Source: Lasiodiplodia sp. COLG20
Lineage: Eukaryota > Ascomycota > Dothideomycetes > Botryosphaeriales > Botryosphaeriaceae
Length of the DNA: 64,000 nt
Direction of reading: 5' to 3'
Assembly: GCA_009801085.1 (NCBI GenBank)
Contig: VNWV01000001.1
Location: 7,440,001-7,504,000, forward strand
The position numbers and the translations under genes are program-made. Of this stretch, positions 1 to 12,228 are shown in pieces; the first letter of the stretch is position 1; every line of letters begins with the position of its first letter. Below the pieces are notes generated by a model. That model was given only the letters and a program-made list of their open reading frames with translations, was not told where the DNA came from and searched no databases.

Positions 1-719
1 CACACCTGACTCTGACGTGTCGCCCATACTGATCTTCATCTCCACATCCTCTCCCTCGTCATCATCCCTTGCTCCGTTCTTGCTGGACTCGGCAACCTCC
101 TCATCCTTCAACGCACCGACGACCGTGTCTAGCGCGCCGCCCTCAACGAGCAGCCACCCAACCACGTCATTCTTTCCGTTCTGCTCCGCTTCGAAGACGG
201 CGTCATGGCCCGCAGCGTTGAGGATGGTAGCATCGGCGCCGAGTGCAACCAGCGTCTTGACGGCCGAGAGGTGGCCATTGAGGGCGGCCCAGTGCAGCGC
301 CGTGTTCCCCGCAGAGTTCTTCAGGTTCACGAATGACTTGAACGACTCCTTCACGGCATCGGGGGAGGGGACTGCCGAGGTGAGGGCATGGCGGATGATG
401 TCGAGGATCTCTGCACAGCGGCGGCGGAAGGATTCGGTCAGCCCGCTCCACCTGAAGCATGCGGGTATCACAGAGCGGGGCAGGTATCCAACATACCAGT
501 GTGGCCGTTCGCGGCGGCGTAGTGGAGAGCGCTGTTGCCGGAAGCCTCGTCGACGGCGGCGACTACAATGTCGGCCGTGGAGCTTCCCGCATGGCTCTGC
601 GACAGCTCTTGGAGGAACTGCGGCAGGTCCTGGGTCTCGTTCGCACGGGCGAGGTACAAGAGATCGTCGACCTCGTCCTCGGTAAGTGCCAGACTAGCAG
701 GGTTGTTGGTGGCGGGCAT
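1..719 (-). CDS. YAR1: Yar1-like ankyrin-repeat protein, C-terminus cut by window edge
   Basis: Two exons, 410-719 region joined as 719..497 and 410..1; the 86 bp intron (411-496) has a GTATGT donor and a GTGCAG acceptor and restores a perfect ankyrin helix (GHTEILDII). Exon 1 begins MPATNNPASL and carries the acidic N-terminal helix followed by a first ankyrin repeat (GNSALHYAAANGHT); exon 2 holds a second one (GNTALHWAALNGHLSAVKTL) and an acidic tail. Two ankyrin repeats in a protein of a little over 200 residues match yeast Yar1, the dedicated chaperone that shields ribosomal protein uS3 (Rps3) until it joins the pre-40S particle. The frame is still open at base 1, so the last few residues and the stop lie outside the window. 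Assignment rests on architecture and remembered family features, not on an alignment. Confidence 0.8.
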
Positions 720-3661
720 CTGGATGACGTGCGAGGTCGTGGTTTCGAGGGGCAGGGCTTGAGGCTCAGCGTGGCTTGGTGATAAGGTGCGGTCGGGCAG
801 GACAGCCGGAGCTAGGTACGTCGCGGTGATGCGGTGTAATGATGAGGTGAGCGGCTCGGCGGTTCTGGGGAAAGTCGCAAAGTTTGTTGGAGATTGGAAG
901 GTTTGTGCTAGGCAGGGCCGTCTGCGCTGGCTGCCCGTCTGGTGGAGGGCTCCCTTCGCCGTCGCACCACGAAAAAAAAATTATGCCGACGCCGAGCAAC
1001 GCTGGGCTGCCCGCGGGCGCACACGCCGGGGAAGCGCGACCGGCTTCCGCCCTCGGCTTGGCGCTCGTTCAGGCTGTGGGGGCCTTTCGCCGGCCACGAC
1101 TGCCCATCCCCCGCAGCCTTCTCCACACAACAAGCTTCCGCTGCTTCTGCCGACCGCCCAGGGCCCCTCGTGGCGCCGTGGCTTTCTCTCCGCCCGTCGT
1201 CACGGCCGTTCCCTCTCGCCCTGCACTCCTCACTTCTCAGGCCGCCTGGCGTCGCCTAGGACGCGCGTGCCTGACCTCTCTCGCCTGGGACCAGCTTGCG
1301 AGCGGCCAAGGCCTAGCGCGCGCAGATCCAGGTGGTCCCAGCTCGGCCGTCCAGCAACCGTTCTTGTGCGAAGGAGCTGCCCGCGGCCAGGGGCTGGATG
1401 CGGCTGAGGTGTGCGGCGGTCTGTCTTGCGCGCCGCACACGCAGCCCCTGCGCAGCAGAGAACCCTGCTGGTCTCTGTCAACGGCTGCACAGCCATCGTG
1501 CCTCATCTCCTCTGGCCCGGAATGATGAGGCTGGAAGCATTTGGGATTACTGATAGCCGTGCTGATCGCATCCCTCACTCAGCCTGGGGATCATTCCTGC
1601 GCCCACGTGCTGGTCTGGATCGGCGCCACTCGTGATTTCGGGGATTTCGTGTCTGGAGCCGGTCTCACTGCTACTGCATTGGGGGCTTACGATCAGCATG
1701 TGGATTCGAGGGCTCGGAACCTCGGCTGTCATCCCGCAGGCCTAGCAGTGCCGATGTCCCATTCAGCCATCTGCCGCGAGAGTCGGCGCGCCACCAGGGA
1801 TTCTCACCGGCCTCAGTTGTGGTAGCTCTTGCGTCTGCGCTATTGACGACCCGTACGCTCTTATCTTGTCCAGCGAACCCGCCCGTGCTCACCGTCTGGC
1901 CAAGCCTCGTTCACCTGTGCGCTGCGGAGCTAGCGCGCCACCTTCAGCCTACTTTCTTTTACACTCCTCGGTGCCTCGGCGCCTTGCAATTGGTCGCCGC
2001 GGCCTTTGCCAGCACACTACCCTCTAGTGCGTCCGAGCCTACATTGCAGTACTCAGGGAGATGTGGCGGCTCCGCATGCGAATCAAACCGTCAATCGCGC
2101 AGCCCTAAGGTTTATCACCTCCTTTCGCTGCCCTCAACTCTCTCCTTGCGCGACCCGCTTCTTTAACTGCCGCTGCCAAGCCTTATAGTCCGTCTCCAGT
2201 TGTCAGAGAAAGTGTGAGTCTATCGTGACATCAAACCTGCTCTCACAATCAGATGCCGGAGCGGCATGCCCACGAACCGGTTGAGGCTGTGCTCCCCAGA
2301 ATAGATCATCGAGAACCAGCCAGCAATTTCTCTCAGATGACGACACAACTACCGCAGTCTTCTCCATACATGCAAACGTCACGTTCATGAAACTGCTCAA
2401 CATAGTCACGAGCTCATCGAAATTCCATAGATTTCCGCTTTTCGTGGTCGTCAGCCAATCAAGACAACAACTATACCGCTTTTCGGCTCTCGTGTTCCTG
2501 CCTCGGTAGTTGTTGCCCACAATCTGCTCGGTCTCGGTACTATTAAAGCACACGTATCGTTGATCTGCGGTTTCCCTGCGTCCGGCCTTTGCATCACCAG
2601 GTCCGAGGCTGAAAGAGACAATACCAACAAAGGGATACCCAGTGTTCCCTAGTCTCAAAGCGTGCTCTACTGGCTTGCCAACACATATACTGGGCGACTG
2701 CATCCACCCCACTGTTTTTCTCACTTCGTTAACTCAGGCACCTTGCATCACTCCACGCGTCTGCACTGCCACCTTTCTGATCGGCCTATTACGCCCTCGT
2801 ATGCCATGTCCCAATCCAGGGGCCGCACGAAAGACGGTGAATCGCACGAGGTCTTACTTCGGGGCCGAGAGGAGACTGGATACGCCCCCGGCCGGTAAGC
2901 CCTTGAGGCTGAACAAAGACGTGCTACGACGGACTGCCAGATGCGGTGTGGTTTCCAGGACACTGCAGTAGTCGGTCCGCGTCCCTTGTCGATCCTACAC
3001 TTGCCCTGATGTGACCAAGCCCAGCAAGGGTTGTGCGTGATGCAGGGCAGTGAAACATGGTCACCTTTTTTTTACTTAGGATTCATCTAGGGCCAGATTG
3101 CTTTTGCTCCTTGACGCTTGCCACATGCCCCGTTCTCGGTAATTGGTACTTCGGGAAGGTTTCGCGGTGGCCCGTTTTTGGGTATGCTTCTTTGGGGGCG
3201 CATCTTGGACCAGACCGCCAGCAGCGATCAACGAGGACTCGTGCACGCTGGAACCCCTGATCACACCATTGGGTATGTTGGGTATGAATGGGGGTTCAGT
3301 TGAGAAAGACCACTCAGGCTGCGAGAAGTCATAGCTACCGATAAGAACTACCGAAAGCTAGGCTACCATGATCACTGCGCTCTGAAGAAAAGATGCTGTG
3401 GCAAAAGAAGACTAAAAGCACAGAGTCCTCACCTCCTCCAATTTTAGTCGCGGGTGACATCACAGTGGACTTTTCCACATCTCATCGGCTTGAACGAAGT
3501 CTCGCCCATGTTGTGCAGTTTGGCAGCAACACACTGACTGATGAATGCTCCAAAGAGATTGGCCATAATCATTTTGCAGTAAAACTCAACATTCGGTTTC
3601 ACTTCTTTCCTTCTATGAGTCATTGTGGCATGTGTTGGGTTCTAGAACCGCTCTTTCCCTC
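720..3661. other. 2.9 kb with no supportable gene
   Basis: This stretch separates the start of the YAR1-like gene from the 3' end of the Hsp70-like gene. The first 0.8 kb is very GC-rich and opens frames on both strands with no recognisable domain. From about 2.2 to 2.7 kb the minus strand has a 173-codon open frame (2203-2724) with ordinary composition but no motif or splice context I recognise. The rest shows nothing beyond short chance frames. Confidence 0.5.
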
Positions 3662-6322
3662 TTATCTGCCGCTCAAGATATTCGCCAAACTTCCCAGCAT
3701 GCGCTTGGGCTCTTCATTCCGCGGCACGTATACGCTCTCTTCCGAGGCATGTCGCGTCTGCGGCGTAGCCGGCATCTCTGCAGCCACGACTGCGGTCGTC
3801 ATCGTCGGCGGCGTCGCGGGCGACCACTCGACGCGGATGGGCTGATCTCTGCTCAGCTTCTGGCCGTTGAACCCTGTCACTCGCGCACGTGGTCAGCCTC
3901 ACATTTTTCGTACATCCGGCACTGCAATTGGCCACATTTCGAAGGGGGAAGGGGGGGACGTGATCCTCACAGAGTTCGAAACGCAGATCAGCTGGGCCGA
4001 TGATGACCTGGATCTGGTATTCGACGAGGTAGTGGCGCTGGCTGGTCTGCCAGAAGCGCCGGTTCTTCTGCTTGAATTCCCGCTGATCGGCGTTGGACAG
4101 GTCGGATTGGATCTCGCACAGGATCTCGGCCCCCGGCCCCATCTGGAAGGGCAGGATGTCGACGTCGTTGTCGCTCTTGATGATCCATGTCGGAAAGGCG
4201 CGCTGCGGGTCGCCTGGTGTGAGCTTTCGGCTGAAGTTGTGCATGATTGCGTCGTTCACGCGGATCGGTTCGCCCTTGTAAATGTGAGTGTTTGGTCCTA
4301 TCTCCGGAGCATTCATAGATACCTTTCGAATGAACCAAGCTATGGCGTTCGATATGTAGAGCTTGCCATTGATTGGGTCTTTGTGCACCTTTTTGCCACG
4401 GTGGTCTACACTGAAGTTAAGCATCACTGCTTTTTGGGAAGAATTTCTGTAAAGACCCATACCTGGGTTGTTCTTCTCAAAGGCAACCTTACACAACGTC
4501 CCATACGATGCCCTGCAGCAGCGCCAGTCCAGAACACTCTTTCCGCTTCTGAGCTTCCGAAGATGGTCTGTTACAAGACCCTTAGAGACAGCCAGCTGTG
4601 GATCCGGTGCAGTTCGAAAGTGGATGTTTTGAGCATTGAGGAAGGTGTGACTCCCGCGAGCATATCTCTCCATGAGACGCTTCTGTACGTATGCGCTATT
4701 TCCAAGTCCTCCAGAAAGAATCACATGGGTCTGAAAACATAAGCGCTCCATAGTCATCATCCAGAAGCATCACTTACCACTTGTTCGCCAGGATATCTTC
4801 TCTGAAGCCTCTCAAGTTGATGGTCAATGAGTCCGAATAGCTTTTGTACTTGCTTATCAAAAAGCAGTTGCAGATCTTCTCTGTTAAAACTTTAGTAGAA
4901 ATTTCGAGATCAATCGTAAGAATAGAAGCTAGTTGTCTGTAGAGAGGTGAATCAAGTTGTAGCCCTGCAAACAAACGGTTTACATACCTTCGAAATCTCA
5001 TTTCTCCATGCATAACCCCAATGTCCACCTGCGAGTAGTTCCTGTCGATTTGTGGAACACAGATGGAAAAGATAGGCGTATCACTAGGCGACCCATGCTC
5101 GCACTTCGCGTTTTGAAATTCCTTGCTCTTCATCATCTGCCATGCTGCTTCTTCGGGCTCTAGTCCTATGGCGGAGCGGTCGATTCTCGATAGGCGTTGT
5201 AAAGCCAGGTTTTCAAAGTCATTGTCGATAGCTGCTGAGCCGATAGTCTCTCCTGAGAGCTTATTAGTGCAGAACTCAAAGGGATCCATGGACTTTAATT
5301 ACCAAACACAACATCGAGCTGCTGCAGAGACATCCACTGGCTCTGATTGGTGACAACTTTCAAGACGGAGAGGTCAGTAGTTCCACCACCTGCATCGCAC
5401 ACGAGGAGGATGTCTCTGTCCTGTACAAGTCAATAAATGGTATGCGTGTGATTCATTGTCGCAGATAGTCGATCAATTGAGAGACATACTCGGAATATTC
5501 CAGAGGCTTCGGTCGAGGTGTGGACAGCCGCGGCTTCCGCTTCGGTAAGACCTATGGAGACGACATGTCTCAGGTGTTGGCCAAATCCAGCTCGATGGAT
5601 TATCGTTCTGAATCGCTCTACGGTGTGGTTGTTCCAGGTTGTAGGAACACTGAAGATGAATTCAATGTAGGCGTCAGGCCAGTAGGCGCCGGCAAGCTCG
5701 TAGCTTAACACGAATTCGATGTGTTGGTACAAGTGTCGCATGTAGTCTTCGAAAAGCTTCTCCACTTCGTGTATGGATTTCGGAGTATCATTTGGGAGTT
5801 CAACTTGTGCTCTCTGGAGCCTGAAGACGTCGAGATATGTCTTGAACCATTCTCGATACTCTCGGTCGTCGGCCGTCTGCTCGGAGATAGTCTCGGAGTT
5901 GAAACCCCACGAAGAGGGAATTTGCGAGTTATGGGGATAGACCAGGACAGTAGGGACCTTGTTCTCATTCGCCTGTCCTCGGCCGGGCCACTTTTGGATC
6001 CAGCGGATGGTCTCGGAGCCGATGGATAGGTTTGCGTAAGAAACTCCGGTGCCTAAAAGAGCATGTGAGCTTCGAAGGTGTTGATATAGGGGACCAGAGA
6101 CCAGATGCCCGCTGAGAAAAGAGGGCGGGGCACACGTGATGGTGACAGGCACATTCCAGCTGCAGCTTCCAATGTCGCACGCCCATCTCACAACCACCCT
6201 CAGCCCCCGCCCTCATCACGATTTCGCAAAAATCGATAGCTCAGCTCTAGTGTCGGCGGGGATTACTTACAGGTCATTCCGAAGTCCACTGCCACCACCA
6301 TATGCGGCCTGTCAGCCGACAT
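3662..6322 (-). CDS. Fungal Hsp70-like (HSPA12-type) ATPase-domain protein
   Basis: Seven exons: 6322..6271, 6052..5490, 5420..5303, 5252..4988, 4880..4778, 4730..3971, 3873..3662; every junction is GT-AG and in phase, giving about 690 residues. The actin/Hsp70 fold is marked by the phosphate-1 loop (AVDFGMTCTGVSYANL, near residue 10), the phosphate-2 loop (CDAGGGTTDLSVL, about residue 215) and the adenosine loop (ILSGGLGNSAYVQKRL, about 370). There is no canonical Hsp70 substrate-binding domain; the C-terminal third is a divergent beta-rich region typical of the large fungal Hsp70-like family (HSPA12 relatives). These are presumed ATP-dependent sensors or chaperones; the client is unknown. 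An in-frame ATG at 6355 would add 11 residues; I chose 6322 because the ATPase core starts just after it. The first intron is long (218 bp). Confidence 0.85.
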
Positions 6323-7175
6323 CTGTTGTCGATCTACTCCGTTCTGCAAGTACATGTTTGTGGGCCTAATTCAGGTCCGTTCTGAGGAAAGTCAAATGGA
6401 TTCAATACTAACATACGAGTAGGTCGGTTGCGGCGTAAGCTTTTGACTACTTCCATGCAAGACGCTATCTCATCCGCTACGCGCGCCTTTGGCCCCCAGC
6501 GGATCCCCCCTGCTCTCCGCAAGGCTGAACAGCGATCTGGGTAGTACCAGCGGCGCAGCTCGCCATTTCTAGCCCATACGCGCCTGCCACGAACGTACAG
6601 GCTGCAGTGACGCCCCGTCACACCAGACCACCCCCTCATGCCTCGAAAGCCTTAAGTTCGAGGCAAACGGCTCGGGCGAGCCGACCTGTTCACCCACAAA
6701 AGTCAATTGTGCGAGCCATGAAATCTCACTCCGAAGAAATGACTGGCCCAGAGCTCCCCCCCCTTTACACGCTCACCCGACAAGCTGGTAGCACTTGCGC
6801 CTGCTAATATGCTGAGCAACGGCAGATTGGAACAGCCTCATCCAATTGCGGTGCATTGCCCGCTGCTTGTAAGCAAAGTTCGGGGATCACAACGCGGGCA
6901 CTTACATGAAAATCACATGGATTCCGTCCGGCCCCCAAACACTTCTGAGCCGCACAGCCCAAGCGGAGACTGTTACCCATGTGTATCAGCCCAGCTGCTA
7001 AATTGGCACCCCGGTAATGGCCAGTGCGTGCATGCAGGCATGCTCTTCCTTCAGCCAGAGGGTTGAACTACTGCGCGAGGCCACTTTTCTGGAGCTGATC
7101 CTCCAAGACCTCTTTCTACTCTTTGACTTCCCCGCCATTAACAAGACCTCCGCATCTTTACACACTACTCAGACT
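6323..7175. other. Divergent intergenic region
   Basis: This 0.85 kb stretch lies between the starts of the Hsp70-like gene (-) and the membrane-protein gene (+), so it should hold both promoters. An in-frame extension of the membrane-protein frame reaches back to an ATG at 7017. I see no other gene or clear site. Confidence 0.5.
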
Positions 7176-8623
7176 ATGTCTTCCAAAGCCAATGATCCTA
7201 ATCCAGCAGAAGGCAGAGAGCAATCAATTGAAAATCCTCGCCTCCAGACACAGACGCAAATAGTCTATTCCGGTAAAGATGCCAAATCCACCGGCACTGC
7301 TATTATGACACAGCCCACACCCTTTCCCCCTGCTGCAAGTCAGACGCAGGGTATGAGCTCAGTGGCAGTAGGAGGAGCCTGGATCAATTTCAGTTGGACC
7401 GCAGCACCGGCGACAGACGGCTCGCTCACCCAAAGTCTCTATGCTTTATATGTGGATCCCAACAACAAGTCACCACTCTCCAGCAGCCAAGTGACAAGCC
7501 CAAGTGCCGTGCCCGCTTCCACAACGGGACTCACAGCGAGCAACACCTCAACGTCGAAATCTCCTTCTCCATCAGCATCAATTAATGCGAAAACTGACGG
7601 TGGGCTCAGCTCTGGAGCGGCCGCGGGCGTTGGAGTTGGAGCTGCGATAGGCGGAATCTTGCTTGCTTCTCTTGTATTCTCCATTTGCTTTCGAAGGTCA
7701 AGGAAGAGCCAACCACGCTACGACTCCGAAGTTCCACTGAAACGGGCACCATCCTATGGAGAAGGCAAACCGACTGGTCTGCCACAAATCACAACAATTG
7801 GCACTTGGGAGTCTCAAGCAGAGAAATTGCTCCCACAACCAGTGGCGGACGACAGCATTTCAGCTGAAATGTCAAAGCTCAAGAGCATGATCAATAATCA
7901 TGTCGTGAGCTACTACCGTACTTCCGAAATTGACCTGGATTCAATCGACGAAACAGCTCTTGTTGGTATTGTGGAAGACCCTCAAATCTCGGTATCTCAG
8001 ATGAGATCCGCAATCGTGGACCCGCAAACACGCACTCCGGCGCTGCGCTATCTGATTGCATCGGCTATCTTTTCGCGCATTGGCCTCAAAAGTCATCCAA
8101 GCACAAGCTTTCTTCCGCCAGAAGTTGCAAGCTGCCTGGAATCCATGACGGGACTGCGAGAGAATGACCAAGGTTCGTTCTATTTGGATTTTAAACTAGA
8201 GTTGAAGCTAATAGAAAAACAGCGCGTACGACACTTCTCAGCAAATGGCGAGCCATCACTGCGAGCATGCTCCAACAAACTTATGGCTCAAACTTCATCA
8301 CTGAAAGTGATCCTAGATCATACAACATCGGCCATGCACTCGAGGAGCTTGACTCTGTTCTGGTACGATTGAGAGCAAGAAGAGACGAGAATGCGAGCCG
8401 ACGCCAAAATCTCGAGGAGATCCTCAAACGCGCAGCAGGTTTCGCCTTCCTCTTGTTCTCTCACCCGAGCTTCTGGAAATTCGAATGGCTTGCAGACTCC
8501 AATCACGGACCGGGGAGTGTTGTTATTTTCCCAGCCTTGCTTCAAATCACCGATGAGAATGGGGAACGACTCAGCCGCCCACGCCCGTTCGAGGATATGG
8601 AGATTGCTAGGCTGGCCACTTGA
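7176..8623 (+). CDS. Single-pass membrane protein with Ser/Thr-rich ectodomain
   Basis: Two exons, 7176..8172 and 8223..8623; the 50 bp intron (GTTCGT...ACAG) is in phase and yields about 465 residues. The N-terminal half is rich in Ser, Thr and Pro and likely O-glycosylated. A Gly/Ala-rich helix (GAAAGVGVGAAIGGILLASL, about residues 145-168) followed by the basic stop-transfer patch FRRSRK marks one membrane span. The C-terminal half is a folded, probably cytosolic region with a recurrent helical pattern. This plan resembles fungal cell-surface sensors or adhesins with an alpha-helical tail, but I do not recognise a named domain. No cleavable signal peptide is visible from either ATG (7176 or the in-frame 7017), so the span itself may act as a reverse signal-anchor. 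Function unknown. Confidence 0.7.
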
Positions 8624-10028
8624 ATGGCCTTTCCCTTACGTTTTCGCTTACTGGGCAGGAGCTGTTCAGTCCACTTAATGTTGCAACAAGTCTGAGGTAG
8701 ACGAAGCTCTGGGGTGGATACTTTCGCTTACGAATTATTTGTCGTGCATTTATGTCTAGATGGACCCTTTAGCTGCCTATCATACGACAATTAATGGCGC
8801 ATTCGGAGGCAAGCGCCTAGGCTGGAGCTCACTGAAGTCTTTTTGCCGAAGCGATAGGCAATGTCAGCCTCAAGCCATGATGTAGGCCTCAACGAATGGG
8901 GTGTTCAGTTGATGCCACCAACAGGCGGCACAACTCCCTGCTGCATTCCAGCCCCCACGACACAGCGGAGCAACCGTGCAACGGTCCACTGACACACAAG
9001 GTCTTATCGTCACAAAGTGACACAAGCGCTTCACACAGGCGCGAAGCCGCTACCGCCTTGTGCCATGACTAGGATCGGAATCCATTCCATGCTGTTAGGA
9101 CTTGGCAAGAAAAAGTAGTTACCATAGGATTGATTGACTTTGGAACCAGAAACGAAAAGATTTAGGGGCATGTTTTGCAACTCACTTTTTTCTCACACAA
9201 CTTGTGTCTTAATACCACTCACCCCGCAACTTTAAAAAATTCCGTATATTATAGCCCAAACTGAATTTCTCTACAGGCGATACAAGCAACCACGATTGCT
9301 GTTAATTTCCCAGGCCGCACGAGGCGCAGCTGCATTTCTGCGAGGTAGCCTGACTGCTAATCAGAGCCAGAAGCGGGTTCGGTGGCTTGCCGAGTGACGC
9401 GGAAGCTTGCAGGGCATCGCACGACAACGCCTCGCTGTCACTCAAGCAAGTTGAGGCTCCCCTGGGTCCCCGCAAGGAAGGTCCGGCAGCTTCCATCCAC
9501 CCCCCTTCAAGAACGTAGGCCAGGAAACTTGCACCCTCCCTCTTCCTCCTCCCTGCCGCGACCAGGAAAGCTAAGCCATGTGTTACGTTTCCTGCATGAG
9601 CCAATCATTCGCGTAACCGTCGCGTCCGCAACGGGCCAAGCAACTGTTCCCCCCTCAAGGATGTTCTGTCGCTTGCTCTGCGTCTCTAAACATTCTTTAT
9701 CTTTGATCGTCTGTGCCCCGTTCGTTACCCAGGGTATCTCTCGCTTTGACTCTCACGTATGCTTCAGTGCTTTTCTTCACAGTGCGCTTCTGGCACAACA
9801 TCTTTCTTACCTCGATTCGCAGAGTCTTGACTACAACCGCGTCACACAAACAATCATCTACTCTCCCTCCTCTATACCAATTTCGGCATCTCCTCTTATC
9901 CAGTAAACCAAACCCTATTCCTCCCTTCTCACCAAAAATTCAACATCTGCAACACACCCATCCCACCCACCCACCACCACCAACGACCCAAATAAACCGC
10001 AACAACCAACCTCCTCGCTCCCCCATCA
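8624..10028. other. 1.4 kb intergenic, promoter of the following gene
   Basis: No gene is supported. The last 300 bases become strongly pyrimidine-rich, with CCA/CCCA runs around 9959-9985, as expected of a fungal core promoter and 5' leader just ahead of the start at 10029. Confidence 0.45.
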
Positions 10029-11368
10029 ATGGAGCGCCGCACCCCCGGCGCCCTCGCCGCAGATACCCACCACCACCATGACGCCGCTGCCGCCAGAAAA
10101 CCCAACAACCTCCTGGCCCCGTCGTCCTCCCCTTTCTCCTCCTCCTTCCCTGCTCCCCCACAGCAGCCCAACGACCCAACCCCCCTCATCAAGCGCGTCC
10201 AGCACGACCTAGCCGAAGCCCTGCGCCTGCACTCGTCGCCGCACGTGCAGCAGCGGCTCTCCCTACTCGCCGCGCAGCGCGCGTGGGTGGAGCAGGTAGT
10301 GCAGGACGCGCTGGAGGCGCTGGCGAGCGTGGGTGCGGCGGCGGCGGCGAGCGGCGAGCAGGCGGCGGAAGCGGTGGTGGGAGGAGGAAGCGACGAGGAA
10401 GCGAGAAGGAGGAGTGGAGAGGCTGTGCGGTCGGATGGGTGGAGGAGGCAGTGGACGATGGTTGCGCCGAGGCGGACGATGACGACGACGAGGGAGAAGG
10501 AAGGGGAGAGGGAGGGGGAGGATGGGGTGCGGAGGGAGCGCGTGGCGGCGTTGGCGGCGTGCCATGCGAGTTTGCTGAGCGCGGTGGCGAAGATGCAGCG
10601 GATGGAGGAGGAGGGCGTGGTGGTGGTGAGGGGGATGGGCGAGGCGGGGCTGGGGCTGGCGGGGAAGACGGTGGGGTCGGTGATGGGGGGAGGAGGGTGC
10701 GATGGTGGTGGTATGGCGGCGGGGTTGCCGACTTACGAGTCGAGTCGGAATGATGAGAGAGTGGTGCCGTGGGAGTACAGGCCGGAAGGCGATGCGATAT
10801 TGAGGCCTTCCTCGACAAGGAAAAGATTTATCAAGAGCAGAAAGGACCAAAAACCTAGGAATGTTGACGAAGACTTGTGCGGAGGAGGTAAGTGCGAAAT
10901 GTGGAAAGGGTTGCGATTCGAACTCGTTACTGACATATTCCAGTTCCCCAACAGCACACAAGAGCAGTTACTCTGGATGAGGCCTTTCCCTATCTGCAAG
11001 CTTTCTTTAAAACAATACCAGAGGACACCAGGGTCGATGTGCCCGCAGAGCTTCCAGTCGAGTTACCAGCGGAGGTACCTCTGGATCGAATTCCTACTGC
11101 TCCACAGCTTCATGTGGCAACTCCAAGCCCCGGTTTACTTTCACCTCATCCGGCATTTAGTACCCAATCATTTGACAACTCCCAGTGGGATCGGGCATCG
11201 TCCAAAATACCTTGTGATCCACCTGAGATTACCTCGAACGGCTCAAGGTTATTAGCATCAGCAACGTCGAAACGACGCTCTTTCAGGAAAGCAAAATTAG
11301 GCGAAACTTCTCAAGGTGTGTGGGAGACACCCGACTCGATACCCAACAACATTGGTTGGGCACCTTGA
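10029..11368 (+). CDS. Hypothetical protein, low-complexity N-terminal half
   Basis: Two exons, 10029..10887 and 10944..11368, with a 56 bp intron (GTAAGT donor, TTCCAG acceptor); total about 427 residues. Residues 1-40 are His/Ala/Pro/Ser-rich. Residues about 50-100 form a likely helix (LIKRVQHDLAEALRLHSSPH onward), then come Gly-, Glu- and Arg-rich segments. Exon 2 has a Pro/Val/Glu repeat-like patch (LPVELPAEVPLDRIPTAP) and a basic tail. I recognise no domain. The first exon is extremely purine-rich on the coding strand, so long frames also open on the other strand; I favour this frame because the intron fits cleanly and extends a sensible reading frame to a stop. Function unknown. Confidence 0.55.
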
Positions 11369-12228
11369 ACCATGGAATGAACCCCACAGCGCGTCTCAAA
11401 AGTACTTAACATGCTCAAAACTTTTCCCCGAGGTAGACCACTCTACTTACTTGGGTAGTTTAAAGCTATGTCTGAATGCTCTCATGTGGTTAAGGGCCTA
11501 CACTTCAACTACCAAAGTAGTGTCTTTCACGGGAAAGGGTAAAGCCTTCTGCAACTCACCGTGACGCTATGCTGCTGAAAGAGGCATGCGAAAATTCTGA
11601 CGATACCCAAGATCGCACCAAGAGTCGAAAGGAAGGATGGCCAAAGGCTAGCGAAGACAACCAACGAAGAAAGCTACCGCTTAGAAGCGTGCAACCGTAT
11701 GTTATCTCGACAGCATAGCCTTGCAGCCCAAACCAGAAGAGTGGGCTCCGCGAGCACTAGCCAGTATTGAAAGCAGTAATTGAGGCTCACAAAGCGTTTC
11801 TTGAGGTGATTTTTTGTTGGTGCAAACCTTCAAAGCATATGGTGGCCCGAATCAGTCCAAAATGGGGAGACACGGTTCAACCTCTGCCTGGCTTGATGAT
11901 CTGTCAAATTATTTTGGGAATACGTCGGGCTCGACATCTTCGCTTTTAGTCAGCCGTACCTTGCAATTAGTCCTGAGCCTACCCAAGTAGGAATGTAAAG
12001 GATGTTGTGGTCGTTTTCCGGTGCAAAGCAATGATCAATCTAGATATCTTTGGCGTAGGAAATGTCAGACCCAAGTATGTGAAGCTTTTGAAACAGAGAA
12101 CCAACCATCTGGCTACAAAGCCCATTTCCTCCCCGCTTAAAAGTGCCCTTCATGAATATAGGCATAGTGCCCTTTTTTTGTGCTTTCAAGAAAGCTGTCT
12201 CCGAACTAACGCCAATAAACAAGACCGT
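11369..12228. other. 0.86 kb between convergent 3' ends
   Basis: The region lies between the stop of the hypothetical gene (+) and the stop of FAL1 (-). It is less GC-rich than the flanks and shows no frame or element I can support. Confidence 0.5.

Noticed and set aside
787..1525. Two overlapping plus-strand frames of 206 and 213 codons
   Set aside because: Very GC-rich DNA with Arg/Pro/Ala/Ser-rich translations in several frames at once; no motif, and it lies in the promoter of the YAR1-like gene.
10189..10961. Overlapping Pro/Ser/Arg-rich minus-strand frames
   Set aside because: They arise from the purine-rich first exon of the plus-strand gene at 10029-11368 and show no motif; the plus-strand model has an in-phase intron and stop.
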